A DNA stretch of 64,000 bases from JACVRW01 sp963771715 (GCA_963771715.1 CAVYUQ010000011.1:62001-126000); one strand, 5' to 3'; counted from the stretch's first letter, positions 7,986-18,645 are shown. Numbers and translations: made by a program. Notes: generated by a model not told the origin, from the letters alone.

Positions 7986-10900
7986 CCAACCGCACCAGGA
8001 ACTTCTCGATCCTCGGGCTCGTGGTGCTGCTACTGGCGGCGGCGGGGTTCCTGATCGCGACCAAGTCCACCCGCCTCGGGCTGGACCTGAAGGGCGGCAC
8101 CGAGCTCGTCTACCAGGGCCAGCCGACCCCGCAGGTGCCCAAGGTCACGCCGCAGGCGCTCGACGACGCCCTCGAGACGATCCGCAAGCGCACCGACGCC
8201 CTCGGCGTGTCCGAGCCGGAGATCCAGCGCTCGGGGCCGGACCAGATCTCGATCGGGCTGCCGGACGTGCAGAACGCCCAGCGCGCCATCGACCAGGTGG
8301 GCTCGACGGCCCAGCTCCAGTTCTACGACTGGGAGCCGAACGTGCTCGGCGACCGCGGCCCGGACGTGCCCTATGCGGGCTCGAAGGCGCTCTACGACGC
8401 CGTAGAAGTGGCCACGAAGCAGAAGCCGAAGGCCGAGAAGCTCGACGTGCCGCCGGGCTCGGACCTCACCCCGCAAGAAGCCGACCGCCAGAACGACACC
8501 ACCCGCGACCAGTACTACCTGTTCGGCCCGGACCGCTACCCGATCGGCCCGGACAAGCAGCCGCTTCGCGAGGGCGAGTACAACCCATCCGCGAACTGCA
8601 AGGAGCTGCTCAGCGACTACGAGCCCGCGGACGGTTCGGCCCACAAGTACCCCAAGGACAGCGAGTGCCTGAAACAGCTCGAGGCGCTTGGCCCGGCCGG
8701 TCCCCCTGACGGCTCGCGCGTCTTCAAGGTCCCCCAGGGAATCGTGGTCGTGGAGGGCGAGCCGGCGCCGAACCAGTCAGCGCGCGTGCACCGCTTCTTC
8801 GTGCTCGAGGACGACTCGGAGCTCTCGGGCAAGGAGATCAAGAACCCCGAGCAGAACTTCGATCCGAACACCAAGGAACCGCTCGTGACGATGGAGTTCA
8901 CGGACAAGGGCCGCGAGGGCTTTGCCCGGGTCACGAAGCGGATCGCTGAGCGCGGGCGCGACTGCCAGACGCTCGCCGGGGTCTCCGAGGACTGCCCGGC
9001 CGTGCAGCAGGGCGCGCCACCCGACGAGTTCTTCCAGCGCTTCGCGATCACGCTTGATAACCAGATCGTGTCGCTGGCGACGATCGACTTCCAGGACAAC
9101 CCCGAGGGGATCGACGGCCGCACCGGCGCCCAGATCACGGGCATCGGCGACATCGGCCAGGCCCAGGACCTCGCCGAGAGCCTGCGCATCGGCGCCCTGC
9201 CGATCAACCTCAAGCTGATCTCGCAGACGCAGGTGTCGGCCACGCTCGGGCAGCAGGCGCTCGACCAGGGCCTCACGGCGGCGGCGGCCGGACTCGCTGC
9301 TCACGATCCTGTTCCTGCTCGTCTTCTACCGCGTGCTCGGCCTGGTGGCCACGGTCGCGCTCCTGATCTACGCGGTGCTCCTGTTCGCGCTGATCAAGCT
9401 GATCCCGATCACGCTCACGCTCCCGGGCATCGCGGGAATGGTGCTCACGCTGGCGGTGGCGGCCGACGCCAACATCGTCATGTACGAGCGAATAAAGGAG
9501 GAGGTGCGGTCGGGCAGATCGGTGCCGGCCGCCATCTCGGCGGGCTACGCGAAGGCGCTGCGGACGATCATCGACGCGAACGTCGTGACGATCGGCGTGG
9601 CGTTCATCCTGTTCACGCTCGCCACGGCGGGCGTTAAGGGATTTGCGTTCACGCTTGGTGTCGGAACGCTCGTCTCGCTGTTCACCGCGGTGCTCGCCAC
9701 CTCGGCGATCCTCGGCACCCTTGCGCGAACGCGGCTGCTGCGGAGGCCGAGCGCGCTGGGCGTGGCCACGAAGGAGAGCAAGGGCTGGAAGTTCGACTTC
9801 ATGGGGAACTCGCGCTGGTTCTTCTCCTTCTCCGGCGCGATCCTCGCGGCGGGCGCGATCGCGATCGCCACCCTGGGGATCAACTTCGGAATCGACTTCG
9901 AGTCCGGTACTCGGATCACCGCGCCGCTCCAGCAGTCGGCGAGCGTCGACGAGGTGCGCTCCGCGCTCGACCCGCTGGGCTACGGGGACGCGGAGATCCA
10001 GTCGGTCGACGACCCGGAGCTCGGAAAGAACGTGGTGCAGATCGAGGTGGCGGAGCTCGATCCCAGGCAGGTCGGCGAGGTGGAGAACGCGCTCGACGCG
10101 GACTTCGGGGTGGCGAGAGCGGACTTCGTGAGCAACTCGGTCGGTCCCACGTTCGGCGAACAGATCGCGCGGACCGCGGTGCTGGCGGTGATCGCGTCGC
10201 TGCTGCTGATCTCGCTCTACATCGGCTTCCGCTTCGAGTGGAAGTTCGCCGTGCCGGTGCTGATCGCGCTCGCGCACGACCTGCTCATCACGGCCGGTGC
10301 CTACGCCATCTTCGAGAGGGAGGTCACGTCCGCCACGGTCGCCGCCCTGCTCACGATCATGGGTTACTCGCTCTACGACACGGTGATCGTGTTCGACCGA
10401 ATACGCGAGAACGTGCCGCGCATGCCGCGCGCCACCTTCTCCCAGATCGCGAACCGCTCGATGTCCGAGGTCTTCACGCGATCGCTGGCGACGAGCTTCG
10501 TGGTCCTGATGCCGGTCGGCTCGCTGCTGCTGTTCGGCGGCGACACGCTGAAGGACTTCGCGTTCGCGCTGCTGGTGGGCGTGATCTCCGGCGCGTACTC
10601 GTCGATCTTCATCGCCACGCCGGTGCTGGTGGAGTGGAAGGAGCGCGAGCACACCTACATGCGCAGGCGCCGCCTGATGCTTCAGGAGCACGCGGGGCAC
10701 ATCCCGGCGTTCGCGCCGGGCACACTCGGCGAGCCCGCGCTCGCGGGCGCTCCGGCAGCGGCCGCGGCCACCCGCGCGCAGGCGCCGGCAGCGGCGGAGC
10801 CCGCGGCCGCTCCGCCCGCGGCACGCAGCGAGCGCCAGGCACGCAGGGAGCGGCGCGCGGCGGCGGCCGGAAGCAGGTCGTCGACGACAGCGCCGCAGCG

Positions 10901-11087
10901 GCCCGCCCCACCGCAGCGCCAGGCAACGCCTCCTCCGGCACCGCCACCCGAGCGGGCGGCGCAGCCCTCCGCGGAGACCCCCGCCTCGCCTTCCGCGCCC
11001 GCCGCACCGACCGGCGACGGATCGAAGCCCAAGCCCAAGTCCAAGTCGAAGCGCCAGCAGAAGCGCAGAAAGCACGGGAGGCGCTAG
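7982..11087 (+). CDS. secDF: Fused protein-translocase subunit SecD-SecF, interrupted by one frameshift
   Basis: SecDF uses the proton gradient to pull secreted proteins through SecYEG. Frame one (from ATG 7982) gives SecD TM1, the LGLDLKGGTELVYQ motif, a long periplasmic P1 domain and DGRTGAQITG. Near 9291-9300 the reading shifts by +1; from there the other frame carries SecD TM2-6 (LVFYRVLGLVA, AADANIVMYERIKEE) and continues without a stop into SecF (FDFMGNSRWFF, GINFGIDFESGT, GYSLYDTVIVFDRIREN). Corrected length is about 1034 residues. The tail from about 900 is Ala/Pro-rich and ends strongly basic. The gene is presumably essential, so the shift is more likely a sequence error than a real lesion. 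The SecD-SecF fusion itself lies within one uninterrupted frame. Confidence 0.85.
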
Positions 11088-11090
11088 GCG

Positions 11091-11390
11091 ATGGGGATGG
11101 TTGTGTGGGTGATGATGGGTATCGCGGTGTGGCACTTCACCGTGTTCCTGCCGGATCGCTTCTGGGGCGGGATCGTGGGCGCCTTCGGCGCCGCGGTCCT
11201 GTCGTCCGTGATCGTCGGCTTCCTGGCGAACGGGCTCACCGTGCCCGGCCAGAACGACACCGACATCCTCCAGGCGCTGATCGCCATCCCGGGCTCGATG
11301 ATCGGCCTCGCGATCTCCTTCTGGTACGGCGCCCGCGTGGACCGCGCGCACGGCGTCGACCACGGCCAGACCCGCGCCGGCGCGCACTGA
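11091..11390 (+). CDS. Small membrane protein of unknown function
   Basis: 99 residues with three predicted membrane helices (VVWVMMGIAVWHFTVFL, GAFGAAVLSSVIVGFLA and ALIAIPGSMIGLAISFWY) and a short His/Arg-rich tail. A GGAGG lies about nine bases upstream of ATG 11091. It directly follows secDF with a 3-base gap, so it is probably co-transcribed. The overall shape recalls GlsB/YeaQ-like membrane proteins, without a decisive motif. Confidence 0.65.
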   Translation: MGMVVWVMMGIAVWHFTVFLPDRFWGGIVGAFGAAVLSSVIVGFLANGLTVPGQNDTDILQALIAIPGSMIGLAISFWYGARVDRAHGVDHGQTRAGAH

Positions 11391-11444
11391 GCGAACCGCA
11401 CGTCCGCGGGCGTTCCGTCCGCCCCACGGCGCAGTATCAGCGGG

Positions 11445-13929
11445 ATGCAGTCGAAGCCGTCGCGCTGGAGGTGCGATCCATACGAGGTCGCCGGCGGTCG
11501 GCGGCTGGCCGAGGGGCTGGGCGTGTCACCGGTCGTTGGCTCCATCCTTGCGCGGCGTGGCTTTGCCGAGGTTGAGGACGCGCGGCGCTTCCTGGCCGCG
11601 GAGGAGTCGCACGATCCGCTCACGCTCCCGGGTGTTCCCGCGGCTTGTGACTTGATTCTCGGCCACGTCGAGCGCGGCTCGGTGATCGCCGTTTTCGGCG
11701 ACTACGACGTGGACGGCGTCTGCTCCACGGCGATGCTGCTGCGTACGCTGCGCGCGCTCGGCGCGGACCCGGTCTGGGAGCTGCCGAGCCGCTTCGACGA
11801 GGGCTACGGGCTCTCGGGTCCCGCGGTCGAACGGCTGCGCGGGCGCAGCGTGGACCTTCTGATCACGGTGGACTGCGGCATCACGGCGGTCGAGCAGGTT
11901 GCCGCCGCGCGGGCAGCCGGGCTCGACGTGGTGATCACTGACCATCACCGGCCGGGCGACGAGCTGCCCGACTGCACCGTCGTGCATCCGGCGCTCGGCG
12001 AGTACGGCTGCCCCGAGCTGTGCGCCTCGGGCGTGGTGCTGAAGCTGAGCGAGGCCCTCTTCGGCGCCGCCGGTCGCGACCCCGCCGAGGCCGCCGAGGA
12101 CATCGACCTCGCCGCGCTCGCCACGGTGTGCGACCTGGTGCCCCTGCGCGGCGAGAACCGCCGCATCGTGCGCGAGGGCCTTGTGGCCCTGGGCCGCACC
12201 CGCAAGGCGGGCCTGCGCGCGCTGATGGAGGTCGGGGGCGTGGCGCCCGGCGAGCTCACCGAGCACGCGCTCGGGTTCCGGCTCGGCCCGCGCATCAACG
12301 CCGCGGGGCGCATGCAGCGAGCCGACGCCGCCCTCGAGCTGCTGCTCACGGACGACGCCGCGCGCGCCGGCGAGGTGGCCCGTGAGCTGGACCTCCTCAA
12401 CCGCGACCGGCAGGAGGCGGAGACGCGCATCCTCTTCGCCGCCGAGGCCGCTTGCGCCCCGCAGGCGCACCAGGGCGCGATCGTGGTGGCGGGGGAGGGG
12501 TGGCATCCCGGCGTCGTGGGGATCGTGGCGTCGCGGCTCGTGGAGCGCTGGCGGCGGCCGTGCGTGGTCATCGCCCTCGACGGCCAGGGCGGGGGGCGCG
12601 GCTCCGGCCGCAGCATCTCCGCGTACGACCTTCACGCCGGGCTGGACGCCTGCTCCGAGCACCTCGTTCGCTTCGGCGGCCACCGCATGGCGGCCGGGGT
12701 GGAGCTCGAGGCCGGCGCCGTCGAGCCGTTCCGTCGCGCACTGGCCGCGCACGCGGGCGCGGCGCTGTCGCCGCAGGACCTGATCTCGGTGGAGCGGGTG
12801 GACGCCATCGTGCCGGGAGGCGACCTCGGTCTGGCGCTCGCCGAGGACCTCGAGCTGCTGCGCCCGTTCGGGATGGGCAACCCGCAGCCCACGCTGCTCG
12901 TCCCATCCGCGCGATTCGAGCGCGTGACCGGCATGGGGGAGGACCGGGAGCACTCGCGTTTCACCCTGGTCGCAGCCGGCGGCGCGAAGTCCCGCGGCGT
13001 GGCATTCGGTTCCCCGCCCAAGGCGCTCGAGCCCGCGCTCGAGCGGGCGCACGACATCGCACTGCGCCTCGAGCGCAACCGCTGGAACGGGATGGTCGAG
13101 CCGCGCGTGATCCTGCGCGCCCTCTGCCCAACGGAGCCCGGCGAACTGCGTGTACTCGGCGAGGACGAGCCGTTCTGGGACGAGCTGGGCGCGCTGCTGG
13201 CCGCGCCAGCCAGCGAGCCCGCCGCGGCTGCCTCGCTCGCGGCGGCCCCGCAGCCGAGCCGGGGGCATCGTCGAGGACCGTCGCGGCGAGGGCCTCGCCG
13301 GGGTGGCCGGCGACCTCTTCTCGAGCGGCGAGAGTGTGCTGGTCGCGGTGGCGGATGTTCCGCGCCGCCGCGCCGGGCTTGAGGCCGTCGTGGCCGGGCT
13401 CTCCGACGGGCCGATGCCGGTCACCTCGTGGGGCGCCCTGGCGGCGCACCCCGCGCTCGCGGAGGGCTTCGGCCACCTCGTCGCGCTCGACCCGCCGCCC
13501 GGCGGCATCGCCGACCCGCTGCTCCACAGCGCCCCGCGCGCCCATCTCGCGTGGGGACCGGCCGAGGCCGAGTTCGCGCTGTCCGCATCGCGCGCCGAGC
13601 TCGACTTGCGGCCCCAGCTCGCCGAGGTCTACCGCGCTCTGCGCGAGCTGCCGCCGGACGCCTCAGCGGGCGAGCTTGAGGCCGCCCTGCGCGGAAGCGC
13701 CCGCTATCCGCGCAACGCGCGAGCCTGCGCCCGCCTCGCCCGAGTGCTCACGGAGCTGAACCTGATCGAGCTCGATACGCACGCCCGAACCTGCCGCGTC
13801 CTCGACGCGGCGCGAAGTGAGCTCGAGCGCTCACCCACCTACCGCGCCGCTGCCGACGAGCTGGCCGCAACCGAACGCGTACTCGCCCCAGAGCTGCCCC
13901 GCACGCTCGAAACCGCCGCCACCGGCTAG
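11445..13929 (+). CDS. recJ: Single-stranded-DNA exonuclease RecJ, with one frameshift
   Basis: RecJ degrades single-stranded DNA 5' to 3' in recombination and repair. The DHH core is intact: FGDYDVDGVCS (about residue 84), VDCGITA, ITDHHRPG (about 164), and the DHHA1 part GSGRSISAYDL and FGGHRMAAG. After residue about 605 the frame is lost at the G5 run 13261-13265; dropping one G joins SRG to IVEDRRGEG and continues a C-terminal extension to 13929, for about 827 residues in total. The extension is much longer than the E. coli enzyme. A homopolymer indel in the assembly is the simplest explanation. Confidence 0.85.
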
Positions 13930-13934
13930 CGGGG

Positions 13935-14555
13935 CTAGCGGCACCTGGGATCGACGTAGAAGTCGTCGATCCACCAGGTTCCGAGGCCCACGGAACGGAC
14001 CCGGAACTGCACCGGCGTGTAGTTGCCCGGCAGCAGCGGCAGCAGGTTCGCCACCACGAGGAAGCGCGGGCTCGGCTTCCACTGACCGTTGGGCAGCAGG
14101 ACGCCGACCGGAGCCGAGGCCTTCAGCCCGAGTGAGGTCTCGAAGATCACCTCGACCGAGAGGGTCGAGACCAGTGCGCTGTTGTTGCGAGCGAACAGGC
14201 GCAACGTCGGGTGCTCGAGGCCCACGCACATCACCGGGGAGGTGGCGCTTGCGCCCGGCGGAAGCTTCAGCGAACGCGAGTCGCCGGCGCCGTTCACCTT
14301 CCACGGCTCGTTGCCGCTGACGATCGAGGCGCCGCTCAGCTGCCAGGGAGCCTTGCCCGCCTCGAAGGAGCCGCCGGGGGCGAGCGTGTAGTAGGCCTGG
14401 TCGCCCCACGGCGCGAACGGCTTGCTCATTGGCTTCGGCCCGCAGTCGGGCGCGGATGCCACGAGCAGTCCGGCGTTGGCGGCCGGCGCGCCCATGGCCA
14501 GTGCGGCTGTCGCGATCGCGGCAGCGAGAACGGTGCGGTGGAGTCGGAAGCTCAT
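13935..14555 (-). CDS. Secreted beta-sandwich-like protein of unknown function
   Basis: 206 residues starting MSFRLHRTVLAAA; an upstream ATG at 14573 is possible. Residues 1-30 are a signal peptide (cleavage near PAANA). The rest (PWGDQAYYTLAPGGSFEAG through GLGTWWIDDFYVDPRCR) reads like a carbohydrate-binding-module-type jelly roll, with a WWIDDFYVDP strand often seen in such folds. Two or three Cys could pair. It converges on recJ with a 5-base gap and is divergent from the HD-GYP gene. Ligand unknown. Confidence 0.7.
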   Translation of the reverse strand: MSFRLHRTVLAAAIATAALAMGAPAANAGLLVASAPDCGPKPMSKPFAPWGDQAYYTLAPGGSFEAGKAPWQLSGASIVSGNEPWKVNGAGDSRSLKLPPGASATSPVMCVGLEHPTLRLFARNNSALVSTLSVEVIFETSLGLKASAPVGVLLPNGQWKPSPRFLVVANLLPLLPGNYTPVQFRVRSVGLGTWWIDDFYVDPRCR

Positions 14556-14589
14556 GCACTGAGACTGCGGCATGCAGACCATTGTCGCT

Positions 14590-14668
14590 ACGGACATCCG
14601 TCCACGCACGTTGGGAATGTCCGTCCATAGAACAAACGTCCATAAGGCCCATCGGCCCTTTGGCCGAT
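14590..14668. promoter_or_regulatory. Dyads and direct repeats in a divergent promoter region
   Basis: ACGGACAT (14590-14597) and ATGTCCGT (14617-14624) form an 8-bp dyad with a 19-base spacer. A GTCCA core repeats directly near 14599, 14620 and 14638. A second inverted repeat, ATCGGCC/GGCCGAT (14651-14657, 14662-14668), lies 13 bases before the HD-GYP start. The block sits between divergently transcribed genes and could be an operator; no regulator is known. Confidence 0.4.
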
Positions 14669-14681
14669 ACAGCGAGCAGCG

Positions 14682-16058
14682 ATGCGGATCTTCGAGGACC
14701 TCCGATCGGGGCTCACCCCTGCCGTAGAGCAGCTCCGCGATTCCTGGGACCGCAGCTACCCCAAGCCGCTGCGCGCCCGTGAACTCGCCGTCGAGGGCGT
14801 CACGGCTGCCGCTTTCCTCGCCGTCGCGGTTGCCCTGGCGGTTCTCGTGCCCGCCGAGCGCTCCTTCGACGCGCCGCTCGCACTGACCCTCGTGGCCACC
14901 TACGCGGTTCTCGCGCAGGTGCGCTTTCCCATCGGCTACGGCTTCACGATCCCCACGCAGATCGTGCTCGTGCCGATGCTCTTCCTCGCCCCGCTCGGGT
15001 CCGTGCCGCTGCTCGTGGCGGCCGGGATGGTGCTCGGCAGCCTGCCTGAGTACGTCCGTCGCGAGCGCCATCCGAATCATCTGCTGGGAACCGTTGGCAA
15101 CGCGTGGCACTCGGTCGGTCCGGTGGTCGTCTTCGCCGCCGCCGGGAGCGTCGCGCCGGAGCTCGGCGAGTGGCCGGTGCTGCTGGGCGCGCTCGCGGGC
15201 CAGCTGCTCACCGACAACGGCATTGCGACGCTCCGCGACTGGGCCGGGTTGGGCGTCTCGCCCAAGCTCCAGCCGGAGCTGTTCGGCTGGGTCACGCTCG
15301 TGGACGTGCTGCTGTCGCCGGTCGGCCTGCTGGCCGCCATGGCCGCAGTCGCCGAGCCGTACGCCGTGCTGCTCGTGCTCCCGCTCGCCGCACTGCTGTT
15401 CGTCTTCGCCCTCGAACGAGGGGCGCGCATGCGCCAGGCGATCGAGCTGAGCCGCGCATACCGCGGCACGACGCTTCTGCTCAGCGACGTTCTCGAGGCC
15501 GACGACGAGTACACCGGCGTGCACAGCCGCGGCGTGGTGTCGCTCTCGATCGCGGTGGCCGATGCGATGGGGCTGGACTCGGCCGAGCGCCGCAACGTCG
15601 AGTTCGGCGCGCTGCTCCACGACGTCGGCAAGATCGCCGTGCCCAAGGAGATCATCAACAAGCCGGGCCCGCTCACCGAGGACGAGTGGGTCGTGATCAA
15701 GACGCACACGATCGAGGGCCAGCGGATGCTCGATCGCGTGGGCGGGCTGCTCAGCCAGGTCGGCCGCATCGTGCGCTCCTCGCACGAGAAGTGGGACGGC
15801 ACCGGCTACCCCGACGGACTCGTGGGCGAGCAGATCCCGGTGGGCGCCGCGATCGTCTGCTGCTGCGACGCCTTCAACGCCATGACCACCGACCGCTCCT
15901 ACCGCGACGCGATGTCGCTCGATGAGGCGATGGAGGAGGTGGAGGCGAACTCGGGGACGCAGTTCAGCCCGGCGGTGGTCGAGGCGCTGCTGCGCATACT
16001 CCGCGAGGACCCCCGCACGGCCGGCTCGCGCGGCCCGCGCGCCGTGACGGCGGCCTGA
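14682..16058 (+). CDS. Membrane-bound HD-GYP domain phosphodiesterase
   Basis: 458 residues. About residues 40-250 contain six to seven hydrophobic helices forming a membrane sensor region. The C-terminal HD-GYP domain carries LLHDVGKIAVP, IINKPGPLTEDEW, SSHEKWDGTGYPDGL, DAFNAMTTDRSYR and GTQFSP, i.e. the metal-binding HD and the GYP motif. Such proteins hydrolyse cyclic-di-GMP or related dinucleotides. The gene precedes rel, so two nucleotide second-messenger enzymes are neighbours. The substrate and the signal are not evident from sequence. Confidence 0.9.
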   Translation: MRIFEDLRSGLTPAVEQLRDSWDRSYPKPLRARELAVEGVTAAAFLAVAVALAVLVPAERSFDAPLALTLVATYAVLAQVRFPIGYGFTIPTQIVLVPMLFLAPLGSVPLLVAAGMVLGSLPEYVRRERHPNHLLGTVGNAWHSVGPVVVFAAAGSVAPELGEWPVLLGALAGQLLTDNGIATLRDWAGLGVSPKLQPELFGWVTLVDVLLSPVGLLAAMAAVAEPYAVLLVLPLAALLFVFALERGARMRQAIELSRAYRGTTLLLSDVLEADDEYTGVHSRGVVSLSIAVADAMGLDSAERRNVEFGALLHDVGKIAVPKEIINKPGPLTEDEWVVIKTHTIEGQRMLDRVGGLLSQVGRIVRSSHEKWDGTGYPDGLVGEQIPVGAAIVCCCDAFNAMTTDRSYRDAMSLDEAMEEVEANSGTQFSPAVVEALLRILREDPRTAGSRGPRAVTAA

Positions 16059-16084
16059 CGGCGGGAAGCGGCGGGGGTCCGCTC

Positions 16085-16090
16085 TAAACT
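16085..16090 (+). promoter_or_regulatory. -10 box of rel, predicted leaderless start
   Basis: TAAACT is followed by exactly seven bases and then ATG 16098, with no Shine-Dalgarno. This is the spacing expected if transcription starts at the A of the start codon. Confidence 0.5.
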
Positions 16091-16097
16091 CGACCTC

Positions 16098-18608
16098 ATG
16101 CCCAAGCTGCCGCGCACCGGCGAGAAGGCCAGCACCAGCGAGCGGGCCAAGAAGCCCGCGGCGCAGCGTGCGGCCGGATCGGGGGCAAAGGCCAAGCCGG
16201 CGCCGGCATCCAAGCCCAAGCAGGGCACGCGCACCACCAGCAAGCGCACCGTATCGGCCGGCACGAAGCCCTCGGCCACCACGACTAAGAAGAAGCCGGC
16301 GGCGAACGGCGGCGGCAACGGCCGCGCCAAGGCGCCCGAGCGCGACTTCCGCCACCGCCCGGTCGACAAGCACGACAAGCACCGGCCGGCTGGGCCCGAG
16401 ACCAAGCTCACGGCCGCCGAGCGCGTCCTGCTGGGCGACCTCTTCGCCGTCGTCGAGGAGCATCGCGGCGAGGCCGCCGAGGAGATCGACCGCGACGCGG
16501 TCGAGCGCGCGTTTCTCTTCTCCTGCGAGCGCCACGCCGACCAGCGCCGCGCGAGCGGCGAGGACTTCATCGTGCACCCCGTGGGCGTGGCCAAGATCTG
16601 CGCCGGGATGCGGCTCGACACGGCCACGCTGTGCGCCGCGCTGCTGCACGACACGGTGGAGGACACGAGCGCCTCGCTCGACGAGGTCCAGGAGGAGTTC
16701 GGCGACGAGATCGCCCAGCTGGTGGACGGCCTGACGAAGCTCTCCGGCGTGACCTTCCAGAGCCGCGACGACCGCCAGGCGGAGAACTACCGCAAGATGA
16801 TGGTCGCGATGGCCCGCGACATCCGGGTCATCCTGATCAAGCTCGCCGATCGCCTCCACAACATGCGCACGATCGGCTCGATGCCGAAGAACAAGCAGCA
16901 GGAGAAGGCGAGGGAGACGCTCGAGATCTTCGCGCCGCTGGCGCACCGGCTCGGCATCCACGCGATCAAGTGGGAGCTCGAGGACCTGGCGTTCACCACG
17001 CTCCACCCGCGCAAGTACAACGAGATCAGGCAGCTGGTCTCGCAGCAGCGCGAGGAGCGCGACGCCTACGTTCAGCGCGCCGGCGAGTACCTGGGCAAGG
17101 AGCTGAAGGCCGTCGGCATCGAGGCCGAGATCTCAGGCCGCGCGAAGCACTTCTACTCGATCTACTCGAAGATGACGAAGAAGGGCCGCGAGTTCAACGA
17201 GATCTACGACCTGACCGCCATGCGCGTGATCGTCGACTCGGTGAAGGACTGCTACGGGGCGATCGGCGTGATCCACTCGCTCTGGAAGCCGCTGCCCGGG
17301 CGCTTCAAGGACTGGGTCGCGATGCCCAAGTTCAACATGTACCAGGCCCTCCACACGACGGTGATCGGGCCCGAGGGCCGCCCGCTCGAGATCCAGATCC
17401 GCACGATGGAGATGCACCGCACCGCCGAGTTCGGAGTCGCGGCGCACTGGATCTACAAGGAGGACGGCGGCAAGCCGGTCGAGGCGAAGGTGGAGTGGCT
17501 GCGCCACCTGCTCGACTGGCAGCAGGAGATGGCCGACCCGCAGGAGTTCGCCGAGACGCTCAAGGCTGACCTGTTCGAGGACGAGGTCTTCGTGTTCACG
17601 CCGAAGGGCGAGGTGAAGTCGCTCGGCGCGGGCGCCACGCCGCTCGACTTCGCGTACGAGATCCACACGGACGTGGGGCACCGCTGCGTGGGGGCCAAGG
17701 TGAACGGCAAGATCGTGCCGCTCCACTACGAGCTCCAGTCCGGCGACATCTGCGAGGTGCTCACCTCGAAGAAGGAGCGCGGGCCGTCGCGCGACTGGCT
17801 CGCGCTAGCGAAGACCACGCGCGCCCAGTCGAAGATCCGGGCCTGGTTCAAGCGGGAGCGCCGCGAGGACTCCGAGCGCACCGGCCGCGAGATCCTCCAG
17901 GAGAGCCTGAAGCGCGCCGGCCTGCCGCCGCAGAAGATGGCCGGCTCGCCGCTGCTGGCCGACGTGATCCGCGAGATGGGCTTCAGGAAGGGCGAGGACT
18001 TCTACATCGCCCTGGGCCAGGCGAAGATCTCGGCCAAGACCGTCACCCAGAAGCTGATGAACCGGCTGAAGGAGGGCGAGTCCGCAGTCGAGGACCCGTC
18101 GCCCGCGGCCGAGCTGCTGGAGCGCAAGGAGACGCCCCGCAAGACGGCGGCCTCCTCGACCTACGGCATCAAGGTCGAGGGCGTGGACGACGTAATGCTG
18201 CGGCTCGCCAAGTGCTGCCGGCCGGTGCCGGGCGACCCGATCGTCGGGTATATCTCGCTGGGCAAGGGCATCACGATCCACCACAAGGGTTGCCCCAACG
18301 CCAAGGCCCTGATGCGCAACCCGGAGCGCTTCACGCCGGTGGAGTGGGAGGGCGACACGACCTCCTCGTTCCGCGTGGAGCTCCAGGTGGACGGCTGGGA
18401 CCGCCACCGCCTGCTCGAGGACCTCTCGCGCACCTTCGCCGAGACCGGCATCAACATCCTCGAGGCCCGCTGCACGGTGGTCCACCCGATGGTGAAGAAC
18501 CGCTTCGTCGTCGAGGTCGGGGACACCGCGTCGCTGAAGACCTGCATCACGAGGATCCGGAACATCGAGTCGGTCTTCGACGCGTATCGCGTCACGCCGA
18601 CTGGCTAA
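16098..18608 (+). CDS. rel: Bifunctional (p)ppGpp synthetase/hydrolase Rel
   Basis: 836 residues. The cytoplasmic stringent-response enzyme makes (p)ppGpp on starved ribosomes and degrades it otherwise. Order: an Ala/Lys-rich low-complexity extension (1-95), hydrolase HD domain with LLHDTVEDT (about 181-187) and LADRLHNMRT, synthetase with the RFKD loop (RXKD type, as in bifunctional enzymes) and FNMYQALHTTV (about 400-420), TGS (VFVFTPKGEVKSLGAGATPLDFAY), a conserved Cys segment (LAKCCRPVPGDPIVGY) and a C-terminal ACT domain (GINILEARCTVV). The basic N-terminal tail is unusual; it might bind RNA. Confidence 0.96.
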   Translation: MPKLPRTGEKASTSERAKKPAAQRAAGSGAKAKPAPASKPKQGTRTTSKRTVSAGTKPSATTTKKKPAANGGGNGRAKAPERDFRHRPVDKHDKHRPAGPETKLTAAERVLLGDLFAVVEEHRGEAAEEIDRDAVERAFLFSCERHADQRRASGEDFIVHPVGVAKICAGMRLDTATLCAALLHDTVEDTSASLDEVQEEFGDEIAQLVDGLTKLSGVTFQSRDDRQAENYRKMMVAMARDIRVILIKLADRLHNMRTIGSMPKNKQQEKARETLEIFAPLAHRLGIHAIKWELEDLAFTTLHPRKYNEIRQLVSQQREERDAYVQRAGEYLGKELKAVGIEAEISGRAKHFYSIYSKMTKKGREFNEIYDLTAMRVIVDSVKDCYGAIGVIHSLWKPLPGRFKDWVAMPKFNMYQALHTTVIGPEGRPLEIQIRTMEMHRTAEFGVAAHWIYKEDGGKPVEAKVEWLRHLLDWQQEMADPQEFAETLKADLFEDEVFVFTPKGEVKSLGAGATPLDFAYEIHTDVGHRCVGAKVNGKIVPLHYELQSGDICEVLTSKKERGPSRDWLALAKTTRAQSKIRAWFKRERREDSERTGREILQESLKRAGLPPQKMAGSPLLADVIREMGFRKGEDFYIALGQAKISAKTVTQKLMNRLKEGESAVEDPSPAAELLERKETPRKTAASSTYGIKVEGVDDVMLRLAKCCRPVPGDPIVGYISLGKGITIHHKGCPNAKALMRNPERFTPVEWEGDTTSSFRVELQVDGWDRHRLLEDLSRTFAETGINILEARCTVVHPMVKNRFVVEVGDTASLKTCITRIRNIESVFDAYRVTPTG

Positions 18609-18645
18609 AGCTCGACCTGAGCTTGAGGGCGCCGAACCTGGCGCC
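18608..18645 (+). terminator. Tandem hairpins after rel
   Basis: AAGCTC (18608-18613) with GAGCTT (18619-18624), then GGCGCC (18628-18633) with GGCGCC (18640-18645) around a 6-base loop, directly at the rel stop codon. There is no T-run, so termination is only plausible. Confidence 0.35.

Noticed and set aside
14556..17006. Long minus-strand frame continuing from the secreted protein at 13935
   Set aside because: It runs antisense through the HD-GYP gene and rel, both of which have complete conserved motifs on the plus strand.
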